NCBI GenBank assembly: GCA_949361645.1
Contig: OX442421.1
Location: 9,707,484 to 9,771,483 of the forward strand
Direction of reading: 5' to 3'
Origin: Spongilla lacustris
Taxonomy: Eukaryota; Porifera; Demospongiae; Spongillida; Spongillidae
DNA length: 64,000 nt
Both the position numbers and the translations under genes were made by a program. Positions 16,145 to 26,698 of this stretch are shown piece after piece (position 1 is the stretch's first letter; each line of letters starts with the position of its first letter). Below the pieces are notes generated by a model that saw nothing but the letters and a program-made list of their open reading frames with translations, was not told the origin of the DNA and did no database searches.

Positions 16145-17383
16145 ATGGAATCCTTATCTGACTACATGCTTGCTTCAGAAGTGTCGGATGATTTGCTCTG
16201 TCTCTTGTGCAGAAATATAGCGTCAGAACCAATTCAGGTGTTGTGCTGTGGTCAAGTGTTCTGTAAGCGATGCTTCGACAAGAAAGCAAAAGAGTGCGAT
16301 GGAGACATTTGCGTTAGATGTCATAAGAAATGGAATAAATTTTTACCTGACAAGGAGCGAGAAAAGGAGATCGAAAACATTATGGTTAGGTGCTACGTTG
16401 CTTCTGAAAGAGGTGGCGGCTGTTTGTGGCAGGGAAGGCTGAAGGAGCTACGGACCCACAAGTCAGAATGCAAGTGGAGAATGGTCACGTGTCGACTGTG
16501 TGAGGAGAAGGTCTACCAGAAAGATCTAGAGGGTCATGAGCAAGACGCCTGTCCCAGTAGACAGTATGAGTGCCCGCACTGTCCCTTCAGCGGAACCTAC
16601 GAACAAGTAACCATCGTGCATTTTGTAGATGGGCAGTGCCCAGATCAAGAACTGAAATGCCCCAATGGCTGCGTTATCAGGAGCCATGAACTGGAGTCCC
16701 ATGCCGCGCGTTGTCCAAATGTACCCTGCCGATATTCAGACATAGGCTGCAGTGCTGTGATGTGCAGAGCGGAAATGGCTGCCCACGAACATGACAGCAC
16801 TGCAGCTCACCTTCATTTAGCAATGGAGAGCGTCGTTTCCCTCAGCAGTGCAGTGAACAGGCTGAGGACCGAGCTGCATCTAATGGCTCAGAAGCCCATT
16901 GCCGTGTTTAGAATGAAGAAAGAGGACTTTGGGCTGCTCAAGTCAGCCTCCCAGCCTTGGGACAGTCCTTCGGTCTACACCCATGACCGAGGCTATAACT
17001 TGCACCTTAGGGTCTCGGCACACGATAACAGGAATCTCTCTCTCACGGTCCACCTGCTCCCTGGAAGGTATGATGACAGCCTCCCATGGCCCTGTCGGGC
17101 TCAAGTTGTTATAGAGCTGCTCAATCAGACCCGCGACAGTGGCCATCATCAGTGCTCTGTGGATCTGGAGACCCAGGAAGCCGGACGTGTGTATGAGCCG
17201 AATCAAGCTGGTTATGGACCAGAGGTGTTCATACCCTTTGAGCAACTTCACTACAACCCATCGAGCAACACGCAGTACCTCAAGGGAGACTGCTTGTACT
17301 TCAGAGTGAGGGTGGCATGTGACAGTGTGTATCAACCTTGGCTTACAGAATTTGTGTGGCATAGAGATAAGGGAACTATATGA
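16145..17383 (+). CDS. TRAF-like protein: RING + TRAF zinc fingers + MATH, intronless
   Basis: A single open frame of 412 aa. Residues 19-59 form a RING-like finger (CLLC, CCGQVFCKRC, CVRC). The usual His of the CGH motif is Gln (Q37). Residues about 85-215 hold TRAF-type Cys/His fingers (CKWRMVTCRLC, CPHCPFSGTY, CPNGCVIRSHELESHAARC). Residues about 250-405 are a MATH/TRAF-C domain (FRMKKEDFGLLKS, GYNLHLRVSAHD, CLYFRVRVACDSVYQPWLTEF). TRAF proteins couple receptors and death-fold adaptors to NF-kB and MAPK signalling. The lack of introns among intron-rich neighbours suggests a retrocopy or lineage-specific intron loss. E3 ligase activity is uncertain because of the altered RING residue. Confidence 0.85.
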   Translation: MESLSDYMLASEVSDDLLCLLCRNIASEPIQVLCCGQVFCKRCFDKKAKECDGDICVRCHKKWNKFLPDKEREKEIENIMVRCYVASERGGGCLWQGRLKELRTHKSECKWRMVTCRLCEEKVYQKDLEGHEQDACPSRQYECPHCPFSGTYEQVTIVHFVDGQCPDQELKCPNGCVIRSHELESHAARCPNVPCRYSDIGCSAVMCRAEMAAHEHDSTAAHLHLAMESVVSLSSAVNRLRTELHLMAQKPIAVFRMKKEDFGLLKSASQPWDSPSVYTHDRGYNLHLRVSAHDNRNLSLTVHLLPGRYDDSLPWPCRAQVVIELLNQTRDSGHHQCSVDLETQEAGRVYEPNQAGYGPEVFIPFEQLHYNPSSNTQYLKGDCLYFRVRVACDSVYQPWLTEFVWHRDKGTI

Positions 17384-17695
17384 TGTCTCGTTGGTACGTG
17401 TCAATGTATTTTTAAGTGTAAATGGAGTGACAAAGAATGAAGATTAAGAAGCACTAGCGGGTAATTACATTATAAAATTAATTTATATAATTTAATCTCA
17501 TTACGGCATCAATTCAAATTGGCACAGTATTATAATTATGATTACGATATTCATATTGCATTGGCTGGCTCTATACATGACCACTCTCGAGCTCTCATAG
17601 AGAATGTTTCTATTTACTGTTCTACATATTGAAACTAAGGTTACCATTGTTTTAAATATAGCAGGTGCAATATCAGCACTTCATGCGTACAAAAA
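17384..17695. other. Short A/T-rich intergenic spacer
   Basis: 312 bp of A/T-rich sequence between two intronless genes on the same strand. No motif beyond base composition is clear. Confidence 0.4.
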
Positions 17696-19783
17696 ATGGC
17701 AAAATCAGGCGATGGTCAAGAGAACAGCATATTCCAGAGGTACACGAACCAGCCTCCACGCCCGCATCAGCTAGGCACCGCCCGCTTTCACTCGGATGCT
17801 ACAGAACCTGCGGAAGCAGCGGAACCTCATTCTAAACGACCGAAGTTTTGCCCAGAAATCGAACCTGTCGAAGAAACAGACGGTGAGGTAGGCAAGAAGC
17901 CTTTATACCTCGATGTCACACCACTCGACCCCATCGTAACCCATAATGGACAACCGTTCAAGGAGTTTGCGGTGTTTCTCCCGCCAAAAATTCCACGATC
18001 CATCTTACTTTCGAAGTCAGCTTTGTCTGACTTTGTTCTTAAAGTTTCAAACGCTTACTTCAATCTGTGGCCTGTAGCTGCAAAGCTGTCACGCGTTGAC
18101 TTGCGCCTTCCTCCCAACTACGACACCCTCCTTGCTTCCGACAGTGGCTTTCTGAATCAGTACCTCTCCAACGCTGGCTCTAGGTTGGCGCACGTGGAAT
18201 CCATTGGCAAAGTTTACTTTCCCCACATAGTTCTCTCCCTTATTGAGCAGAGTCAGACGTTTGCTCTGTTCCTTCAAGGTAGGTGCTACATCAGCAAGTT
18301 GTTCGTGCCAGTTCAAATTGAGCAACAGGAGCAGCGGGAGGAGAAAAGTCCCAAACCACAGTACCAAGTGCTGGCATCCATCTTGTGCAGCTCAAAGGTA
18401 GACGAAATTACTTTCATCTCACAGGACAAAGGTGTGCAAGAGTTTCGTAACAAGCTTCAGGGGGAGCTGAAGAAGCTGTCAAACTGCGCACCAAAGCTGG
18501 TGGTTTCTGGTCAACAGTTGGACCCCTGCGGCCCCACGTATGCACCCGAAGAGGCAGAGGATCGTGCGGAGAAGGGTCTCAACCCACACCAGCTGGTGGC
18601 TAGCCTGAATTACATGGCGGCTGCTCCTCCACATGCTACACCAAAGCCAGGCAGGGTTCGAAAAGGGCATCCCAGCAGCAGCAGCAGCAGCAGCAACAGC
18701 TCCAAGGCTGGGCACACCTCCAGCTACACCTCTGACTGCACGTACTCTGAGGCTGTGGAGCTGACTGCTGACGGACCCTTCACTTCAGAGCTGTGGAACT
18801 TAAGCAAGCTTCACCAGAAGGGGGTGACAGGGAAGGGGGTCACGTTGGCCGTCATTGACTCTGGCATCAACTACATGCACCCAGCGTTTAATGGTAGGGT
18901 GATTGCTGTCAGGAACTTTGTAGCTAACACTATGGATGACGTGGATTGTGTGATAGACTCAGATGGTCATGGCACTCTGTGTGCCGGTATTGCAGCTGGT
19001 GCCTCCTTCCGTTGCCCTCGTAACCTTGACGATCCCACCTCATCTAGCGTCACCATACCCCCGGGGGTCGCCCCGGAAGCCAGCCTCATCATCTGCAAGG
19101 TGGTGAGCACGTCGATGGGGTGTGTTGACAGCGATGCCTTTGTGAGGGCTCTGGAGTGGCTCAAGGAGTACCACGAGCAACATCGCCCAGTGGACGTAGT
19201 CTCCATATCTTTGGCTTCCCTGTACTTCAGCCTACAGAGGGAGAAGGCTATCAGTGACCTGGTGAGTGGCGGGGTCATCGTAGTGTGCTGCGCGTCCAAT
19301 GTCGGCAGGATGCGCACGCAGCCTATCTCCTACCCGGCCAGGATGGGTCACGTCTTGTGTGTTGGTGCACACAATGAGGATGGTAAGCCTACCTCCTTTT
19401 CTCCTGTTGGACGAGAACTTGATTTTTTGGCTCCAGGGAAGGATATTTGGGGGCCTGGGCCGGGTACAGTGGGTCCTTTTGCCATGGACTGTGCTAGCGG
19501 TACCTCCTGTGCCACTCCAGGGGTTGCTGGTCTGGTGTGTCTAGTTCTGCACGCAATAAGCAGGCTGTGCGAAAAGAATACAAGATATCAGATAGGGGGA
19601 AAGTCCCTGCTGCATCACGTTCACAACGTGTGGGTGATGAGGGAGCTCCTGAAAGAGATGAGCTCGTCTCCCGGCCACCATTCTGATGAGATTGGGTATG
19701 GGCCCCTTCACCCCTATCGTGTTTTGGACCGCAGCCCACAGGAGCTACTGAGGATAGTTGATGAGATGGTCCAGGATGAATAG
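17696..19783 (+). CDS. Subtilisin-like (S8) serine protease with a large unknown N-terminal region, intronless
   Basis: One open frame of 695 aa. The catalytic triad is intact: Asp388 in LAVIDSGIN, His425 in DSDGHGTLCAGIAAG and Ser604 in SGTSCATPGVAG, with the oxyanion Asn535 in CASNVG. The order fits peptidase family S8. Residues 1 to about 365 match no prodomain I recognise; they include FKEFAVFLPPKIPRSI and a Ser-rich stretch (SSSSSSSNSS, near residue 325). No signal peptide is seen at the N-terminus, which begins MAKSGDGQENS. The enzyme may therefore be intracellular, unlike most animal S8 proteases. It may be a divergent TPP2-like or acquired subtilase; I cannot tell which. The ATG context aaaaaATGGC is good. 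Confidence 0.85.
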   Translation: MAKSGDGQENSIFQRYTNQPPRPHQLGTARFHSDATEPAEAAEPHSKRPKFCPEIEPVEETDGEVGKKPLYLDVTPLDPIVTHNGQPFKEFAVFLPPKIPRSILLSKSALSDFVLKVSNAYFNLWPVAAKLSRVDLRLPPNYDTLLASDSGFLNQYLSNAGSRLAHVESIGKVYFPHIVLSLIEQSQTFALFLQGRCYISKLFVPVQIEQQEQREEKSPKPQYQVLASILCSSKVDEITFISQDKGVQEFRNKLQGELKKLSNCAPKLVVSGQQLDPCGPTYAPEEAEDRAEKGLNPHQLVASLNYMAAAPPHATPKPGRVRKGHPSSSSSSSNSSKAGHTSSYTSDCTYSEAVELTADGPFTSELWNLSKLHQKGVTGKGVTLAVIDSGINYMHPAFNGRVIAVRNFVANTMDDVDCVIDSDGHGTLCAGIAAGASFRCPRNLDDPTSSSVTIPPGVAPEASLIICKVVSTSMGCVDSDAFVRALEWLKEYHEQHRPVDVVSISLASLYFSLQREKAISDLVSGGVIVVCCASNVGRMRTQPISYPARMGHVLCVGAHNEDGKPTSFSPVGRELDFLAPGKDIWGPGPGTVGPFAMDCASGTSCATPGVAGLVCLVLHAISRLCEKNTRYQIGGKSLLHHVHNVWVMRELLKEMSSSPGHHSDEIGYGPLHPYRVLDRSPQELLRIVDEMVQDE

Positions 19784-19918
19784 CAGCCTTCTAGACAGTT
19801 GTGACAGCAGGTATTGCACTGTATAAACGTTCTGTATGGCCTCCGCATTATATTATTTTTACACTGCAGTAGCACGTGACAACGTGTTCTGGGGAGGAGG
19901 GAAAAATAAATTAAAAGG

Positions 19919-22900
19919 ATGGACGAAGAAGCTCCCGCAAAAAGAAGGCAAACAGTTCGTCCAGCCGGTACATCCAGTGTTTGTTTTAATCACCCGCATG
20001 TGTAATGCATGCACGTCCTGCAACAGATGCACAAGCAAATGCGAGATCTTATTGTATGTTTTCTATTTGAATGTCAGCTAGGAGGGCCAACGCGAAGGTC
20101 GAAGTTAACATCAGGTCGAGAGTGTCTGTCGTTACTAGAACTCGCGCAAAAGTAAAAGCAAATGGTAAGTTTAGGTTACTAAAGATTTGTACTTATTTGA
20201 AAGTATATTAAATGCTGATTTTTAGTTGTAGAAGTACTACACTAATAAAAATTATGTTTTCCTTAAGATCTGAGCATCTTTGTTGCTTCTTTATCACCTT
20301 TGGTTGCAATTGTGTTCAGCAGCTGTATCCATGGCACCAGCCAAATCAAACAATAAAGCAGGTGGGCAGCCATTGGGCTTAACACTGACATAGGAAATGG
20401 GAGGGGGAGGAGGGGTTGGGACTAATGTCTAAACACATTTATTCACAGATTTATTATCCACAGGAAGTGTTACGGACACCACACCCACAGGAAGTGACAC
20501 TGTTTCCATTGGTCAGCCTGCTACCCACCCATCACACTTAAATGTCACTGGTGAAGTCATGGTGATCGGACAGGGTGATGTTGGCCAACTAGGGCTTGGG
20601 GATGAAGTGTTGGAGAGAAAAAATCCTGCTCCAGTTGTTGGGTTGAAGGAGAGTTCCACACAGGTTGTGTGTGGAGGAATGCACACTGTAGCTTTGTCCA
20701 AGGAAGGGAAGGTGAGGGAGATAGGGAAGGGAAGGTGAGGGAGATAGGGAAGGGAAGGTGAGGGAGATAGGGAAGGGAAGGTGAGGGAGATAGGGAAGGG
20801 AAGGTGAGGGAGATAGGGAAGGGAAGGTGAGGGAGATAGGGAAGGGAAGGTGAGGGAGATAGGGAAGGGAAGGTGAGGGAGATAGGGAAGGGAAGGTGAG
20901 GGAGATAGGGAAGGGAAGGTGAGGGAGATAGGGAAGGGAAGGTGAGGGAGATAGGGAAGGGAAGGTGAGGGAGATAGGGAAGGGAAGGTGAGGGAGATAG
21001 GGAAGGGAAGGTGAGGGAGATAGGGAAGGGAAGGTGAGGGAGATAGGGAAGGGAAGGTGAGGGAGATAGGGAAGGGAAGGTGAGGGAGATAGGAAGGGAA
21101 GGTGAGGGAGATAGGGAAGGGAAGGTGAGGGAATCAAGGAGTGCATTAGTAATTGTTGTGAATACAATTAGCAAAAATTCCACAATTTTCAGTTTTTACC
21201 AATATACCATAGAATTTAGGGAGCGTATTTGAGCAGATCAGGTGAATGCTTACAGTGTGGTGGGACTGCTGACACTGCTCAAACAACAGAGACAACGCTC
21301 ACTCATTCCCACACTCGAACCTTTAAAAAGTTTCTTCTGCTTCCAGATCTGATTGATTGGATAAGAGGTTTATTGCATCGTATCTATGTCACAATGTTAG
21401 TGGTTATGCGAAGACACTACAGAAGACAAGTTAGGAACTTAATGCCGAATTTGTCAACTAGTTGTGCTGAATACAAATTTCAATGTCTAGCACATAATGT
21501 AAATGAGTGATATTTAAGGTCACTATAAAAGTGTTCTCTATTTAAGGTTACTATAAAAGTGTGCTCTATTTAAGGTTACTATAAAAGTGTTCTCTATTTA
21601 AGGTTACTATAAAAGTGTGCTCTATTTAAGGTTACTATAAAAGTGTGCTCTATTTAAGGTTACTATAAAAGTGTGCTCTATTTAAGGTTACTATAAAAGT
21701 GTGCTTTTCTAACAGGTAATGTGCCCATTGCATTTGATATGCTCTCATCACTGTTATCACTATTGAGATAGGGGGAACCGCACAAAGTGTGTGTGGGTTT
21801 AGTGGCGGGTGTGGTGTGTCAGTGTACATAGTGTGAGGGTGTGGTGTGAAGTCTTTGTTATCTGGAATATGGGGCCATGTTATCTGGAGTATGGGGCCAT
21901 GAGTATGGGGCCATGTTATCTGGAGTATGGGGCCATGTTATCTGGAGTATGGGGCCATAATGATTGCCTAACTCAGTGACTCTCCCTGCCCTTCCTTCAG
22001 GTGTATACCTGGGGCTGTAATGACGAGGGGGCACTGGGACACCTCACCTCTGAAGGGGAGGAGTACCTCCCTGGTAAGGTAGACAAGTTGGATGCCATCA
22101 GAGTGCTACAGGTATCCGCAGGTGACAGCCATACAGCTGCACTGGCAAGTGATGGTCAGGTGTACTGCTGGGGTGTGTTCAGGGTGAGTGAGTCATATGA
22201 CCATGGTGATTGCTGTGTGATGTCTGTGGGAGTCACATGATCAGGTGCATGCCTAGTCATGTGATAAGGTGCCTGCCATGATGGAGTCATGTGATCAGGT
22301 GCATGCGTAGTCATGTGATCGTATGCTAGCCATGATGGTGTCATGTGATCAGGGGCATGCCTGCCATTATGGTGTTGTCAAATGCAAGTCATGATCGTGC
22401 TTACAGTTTTGTTTGAGTGATTGGTTCCATGGTAAATATTGAGCACATTGTCATGGTGTGATCACATGGTTATGAGCACATTGTCATGGTGTGGTCACAT
22501 GATTATGAGCACATTGTCATGGTGTGATCACATGATTATGAGCACATTGTCATGGTGTGATCACATGGTTATGAGCACATTGTCATGGTGTGGTCACATG
22601 ATTATGAGCACATTGTCATGGTGTGATCACATGATTATGAGCACATTGTCATGGTGTGATCACATGGTTATGAGCACATTGTCATGGTGTGGTCACATGA
22701 TTATGAGCACATTGTCATGGTGTGATCACATGGTTATGAGCACATTGTCATGGTGTGGTCACATGGTTATGAGCACATTGTCATGGTGTGGTCACATGAT
22801 TATGAGCACATTGTCATGGTGTTGATCACATGATTATGAGTACATTGTCATGGTGTGATCACATGGTTATGAGCACATTGTCATGGTGTGGTCACATGAT

Positions 22901-23829
22901 TATGAGCACATTGTCATGGTGTTGATCACATGATTATGAGCACATTGTCATGGTGTGATCACATGATTATGAGCACATTGATGTGGCCACTCCCACCACA
23001 GGACTCAAGTGGACCTTTTGGTTCTCCCCGTGCCCAGCCTCAGCTGGTGTACACATCACTCTCTGACAGAGCAGTCAAGATTGCTTCAGGCAGTGACCAC
23101 CTGGTCATTCTTACTGAGCAGGGAAATGTGTACACCTTGGGCTGTGCAGAGCAGGGACAGCTTGGTCGTGTTGCAGAGTGCTTCAGCAGCCGAGGAGGGA
23201 GGAAGGGGGTGGACCATCTGCTTGAGCCAGACATCGTTCGAATTCCCCGAAAGAGGGGAAGACCATCCCCCAAGTTCACTGATGTGTTTTGTGGATCATA
23301 CCACACATACGGCTGCACTAATAGTCCCCCTGCCATTTATGTCTGGGGACTGAACAACTATGGCCAGCTGGGTACGGGAGACACAGTCAGCAGGTATCAG
23401 CCACACGTCATAGCTGTGCAAGAGTGGTTTGGTGAGGAAGGTGATGGGCTGGGAGACCTGCAGATAGCCGGAGGGCAGCACCACTCTGTCCTCTGTCATA
23501 ACGGTTCTGTCTACGTGATGGGCAGGAAGGAGTACGGTAGACTGGGGCTGGGGAAGGAGGGGGAGGAGCCCCACCTCCCCCAGAAGGTCCCCACCCTGTC
23601 CAACATCAGCTCCGTTGCTGCAGGTGTGGCTTGCAGCTATGCAGTGGCACAGACAGGAGAGGCGTACTCCTGGGGTATGGGTACCAATCTGCAGCTTGGG
23701 AACGGGTCTGAGGAAGATGCCTGGACTCCGGACAGGGTGAGAGGGAAGAACCTGGAGAACTGCCGTGTGCTGGCTGTCTCTGCTGGGGGCCAGCACACAG
23801 CCATGCTTGTTAAGAAGGATGGGAACTGA
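19919..23829 (+). CDS. RCC1: RCC1, Ran guanine-nucleotide exchange factor
   Basis: Six exons: 19919-19967, 20078-20164, 20320-20361, 20449-20711, 22001-22183, 23002-23829, giving about 483 aa. The first exons encode a basic N-terminal tail ([22 protein letters not shown]), as expected for nuclear import and chromatin binding. The rest is a seven-bladed RCC1 propeller: [72 protein letters not shown] and [12 protein letters not shown]. These track animal RCC1 closely, including GGMHTVALS and SGSDHLV. It charges Ran with GTP on chromatin. Exon 3 has a CAGCAG (NAGNAG) acceptor, and exon 4 has two in-frame acceptors (20448 and 20463). The stop is followed by ATTAAA at 23895-23900. Confidence 0.95.
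20703..21132 (+). repeat. 23 bp minisatellite repeating the RCC1 exon 4 donor about 19 times
   Basis: The unit gaagggaaggtgagggagat plus agg includes the last nine coding bases of exon 4 (gaagggaag) and the donor GTGAGG. The array starts exactly at the exon boundary (20711/20712). Confidence 0.9.
21528..21716 (+). repeat. 28 bp minisatellite in RCC1 intron 4
   Basis: About seven copies of aaggttactataaaagtgtg plus ctctattt. Confidence 0.85.
21855..21960 (+). repeat. 22 bp minisatellite in RCC1 intron 4
   Basis: About five copies of gttatctggagtatggggcc plus at. Confidence 0.8.
22440..22980 (+). repeat. 33 bp minisatellite in RCC1 intron 5
   Basis: About 16 copies of gagcacattgtcatggtgtg plus a ggtcacatgattat-type tail. 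The array ends next to the acceptor of exon 6. It stays open as [10 protein letters not shown] repeats, but only because of the repeat composition. Confidence 0.9.
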
Positions 23830-23894
23830 GCGTAATTGTATTTTCACTTCATCTCATTTATCTGTTGTGAATCTGTCCCTTATGAGTTGAGCTC

Positions 23895-23900
23895 ATTAAA
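23895..23900 (+). terminator. Probable RCC1 poly(A) signal (ATTAAA)
   Basis: ATTAAA lies 66 bp after the RCC1 stop. On the other strand ATTAAA at 23950-23945 lies 53 bp after the AKR-A stop, so the two convergent genes end about 50-170 bp apart. Confidence 0.45.
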
Positions 23901-24002
23901 CATATGTCAAGGGGAAAAGGTTATTGCACTCTGAAACCTAAAGCTTTAATATAACACAGCGTATAGTTCTAGTTATAAATAGTTATACTCTCTAGATGGT
24001 CT

Positions 24003-26412
24003 CTATAACTGATAGGCTTCATCCGCTGCAGTGTCCCACATCTGGTCTACTGTTATACCACTCTTGCCAAAGAAGGTCATTTTGAAGAACCTGAAGTTCC
24101 TGTCCAGCGCCCCCAGCCTCTGGAGGTCCTCTGTGTCCAGCCTGACCTCAGTGGCCTTGAGGTTTTCCCTGATCCTGTCTGGGGTCACAGACTTGGGGAT
24201 CACCACCAACCCTCGGTGAAGCTGGTATGCTATACAGATCTGTCAAGCAACACAAAGGTATGCTAGCCTTGTCACATGGTGGCCCCCCCAAAGGTATGCC
24301 TTGTCACATGGTGGCCCCCCCAAAGGTATGCCTTGTCACATGGTGACCCCCCAAAGGTATGCCTTGTCACATGGTGACCCCCCAAAGGTATGCCTTGTCA
24401 CATGGTGACCCCCCAAAGGTATGCCTTGTCACATGGTGACCCCCCAAAGGTATGCCTTGTCACATGGTGACCCCCCAAAGGTATGCCTTGTCACATGGTG
24501 ACCCCCCAAAGGTATGCCTTGTCACATGGTGACCCCCCAAAGGTATGCCTTGTCACATGGTGACCCCCCAAAGGTATGCCTTGTCACATGGTGACCCCCC
24601 AAAGGTATGCCTTGTCACATGGTGACCCCCCAAAGGTATGCCTTGTCACATGGTGACCCCCCAAAGGTATGCCTTGTCACATGGTGACCCCCCCAAAGGT
24701 ATGCCTTGTCACATGGTGGCCCCCCCAAAGGTATGCCTTGTCACATGGTGACCCCCCAAAGGTATGCCTTGTCCCATGGTGACCCCCCAAAGGTATGCCT
24801 TGTCACATGGTGACCCCCCAAAGGTATGCCTTGTCACATGGTGACCCCCCAAAGGTATGCCTTGTCACATGGTGACCCCCCAAAGGTATGCCTTGTCACA
24901 TGGTGGCCCCCCCAAAGGTATGCCTTGTCACATGGTGACCCCCCAAAGGTATGCCTTGTCACATGGTGACCCCCCAAAGGTATGCCTTGTCACATGGTGA
25001 CCCCCCCAAAGGTATGCCTTGTCACATGGTGGCCCCCCCAAAGGTATGCCTTGTCACACCAAACAAGCACACATACCTGGGCAACAGTCACTCCATGTTT
25101 TGTCGCAATTTCCTTGATGATGGGGTCCTGCAGAGGATCAGGTTCCTCCTCCCCCTTCCCATAGCGCTGAGGGCTCCCCAGAGGGGCGTACACCTCAAAG
25201 ATGATTCCTAATGACACGTTAGGAATGACAATATATTAATTGATCCACCCCATACACACACACACACATACACACTCACACAACACACACGTATACCTTT
25301 GCTATCACAGTACTTTTTCAGCTTGGGCTGCTGGAAATATGGATGACACTCCACCTGGTTCAAAGCTGGGACAATCTTGGCTGTCTTCAAGAGATTTTCT
25401 GTCTTGGTGATGGTAAAGTTGGAGATACCAATAGCTTTGACAAGACCCTTCTCCACCAAACCCTCCATGGCCTGTGTTATGGTAAGAAGTTTGCCTTTTA
25501 TGAATTGCATGTACAGATATACAAGCCTCAGACCCACAAGCTCCAGACATACCTTCCAAATCTTTGCCATTCGTTCAGGATCATATCCTAGCTTGTCTTC
25601 TTCAGTCATATTGGCGAATGTACAGCCCTTTCTCAGAGCACAGGGGTGGTGCACAAGGTACATGTCCAGATAGTCCAGCTGTAAATTCTTCAGCGAGAGC
25701 CGACATGCGTCTTCAATACCATCAGGGTCATGGTCAAATGAGCTACGGGTTAAGTTATTAATATGCAGGGTCGTGGAACTCGTGGTCAAATGAGCTACAG
25801 AAATTAAGTTATTAATATGCTGTATAATGTGTACACAATCACAGTTGCGCAATTTATATAATAAATTTACCATGTCATGCAAAATATAAATTCTAAGACA
25901 GTAATCATAAAAACTTAAAAATACTCTTGAGTACTAAAACTCGAAGGTCGGGCTACGCCCACCTAATATAACATGTACACTTCAGCTCACTTCTCATGCT
26001 GGGTCCTTATAGACCATACTTATAATTTCCTTACGATAGTTTAGTGGTGATGAACAAATCATTCCTTTGGACCACGCCGTCACTTAAAAACTTCTGAACG
26101 GTCTGCCCTATCTCCGTTTCGTTTTGGTAGGCAGCGGCAGTGTCAATGTGTCTGTACCCTGCTTGCAGCGCTGCCTCAACTGCTGTGATCACTTCCGCTG
26201 GCTTCGACTGCCAGGTCCTGTGTGAATTGGTGGAAGCAATTAGGCCTGTACCATGCAGGGATTTTTAATGGAAACGTCGTGCGCAATGCTCATACCCTAA
26301 TCCGAAAGCAGGCATCTTGTCTCCGGTGTTCAAAGTCACACTCCATTCCTGCAATCGTGCACGGCTGACAAGACCACGACATTAAACCACACACACCCCT
26401 TACCTTGGCCAT
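24003..26412 (-). CDS. Aldo-keto reductase, copy A
   Basis: Seven exons: 26412-26404 (three codons only), 26348-26296, 26217-26035, 25742-25553, 25471-25297, 25207-25077, 24239-24003, giving 325 aa, the normal AKR length. The catalytic tetrad is present: Asp and Tyr in [18 protein letters not shown], Lys in FITTKLS, His in LVHHP. The NADPH-binding [13 protein letters not shown] motif is intact. The usual LxHWP reads LVHHP. The family reduces aldehydes and ketones with NADPH in the cytosol; the substrate cannot be predicted. This is the first of three tandem minus-strand copies. The last exon is nearly identical to that of copy D. Confidence 0.92.
24258..25060 (-). repeat. 31-32 bp minisatellite filling AKR-A intron 6, about 25 copies
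   Basis: The unit aaaggtatgccttgtcacat plus ggtgacccccc on the plus strand is highly homogeneous; variants differ mainly by one C or ggc/gac. On the plus strand each unit contains AAAGGTATG, and CACATG is in every unit. Confidence 0.92.
25737..25830 (-). repeat. Duplicated acceptor plus exon start in AKR-A exon 4
   Basis: A segment of about 52 bp containing the acceptor GTAG and the first exon bases (CTCATTTGACCA, minus strand) is present twice, at 25742 and 25794, with the same upstream motif (ATATTAATAACTTAA). Confidence 0.75.
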
Positions 26413-26698
26413 TTTTGATGCGTGCGCGCAGTAGTATAAAATTGTTGAGTGTAATTACCAACATTACCACGTGCTAATACTAGGTTTGTGTCAAATTGCT
26501 GCAGTGATTTCAAACGTCAAGTGAGCATTATCCGCGCAATAAACCTGCAGTTTCCTTTGAACGTATTAAAGCTTGCACATTAAAAAAATGCTTTGGCAAA
26601 TTGCACAAAAAAAAAAACGCTTTCGAATTTTGATTAATTTTTAAAAAGCTGCAAACTAGTCAATTAAGCACAAACAATAGTGTTTCATCTCAAGACAG

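Noticed and set aside
20557..21183. Minus-strand frames of [11 protein letters not shown] repeats
   Set aside because: Antisense translation of the RCC1 intron 4 minisatellite.
21229..21510. A 93 aa frame inside RCC1 intron 4
   Set aside because: No domain, no splice context, and it lies between two well-supported RCC1 exons.
24258..25060. Possible CRISPR-like array (regular 31 bp units)
   Set aside because: The units are contiguous near-identical copies with no unique spacers, in an intron of an animal gene; this is a minisatellite.
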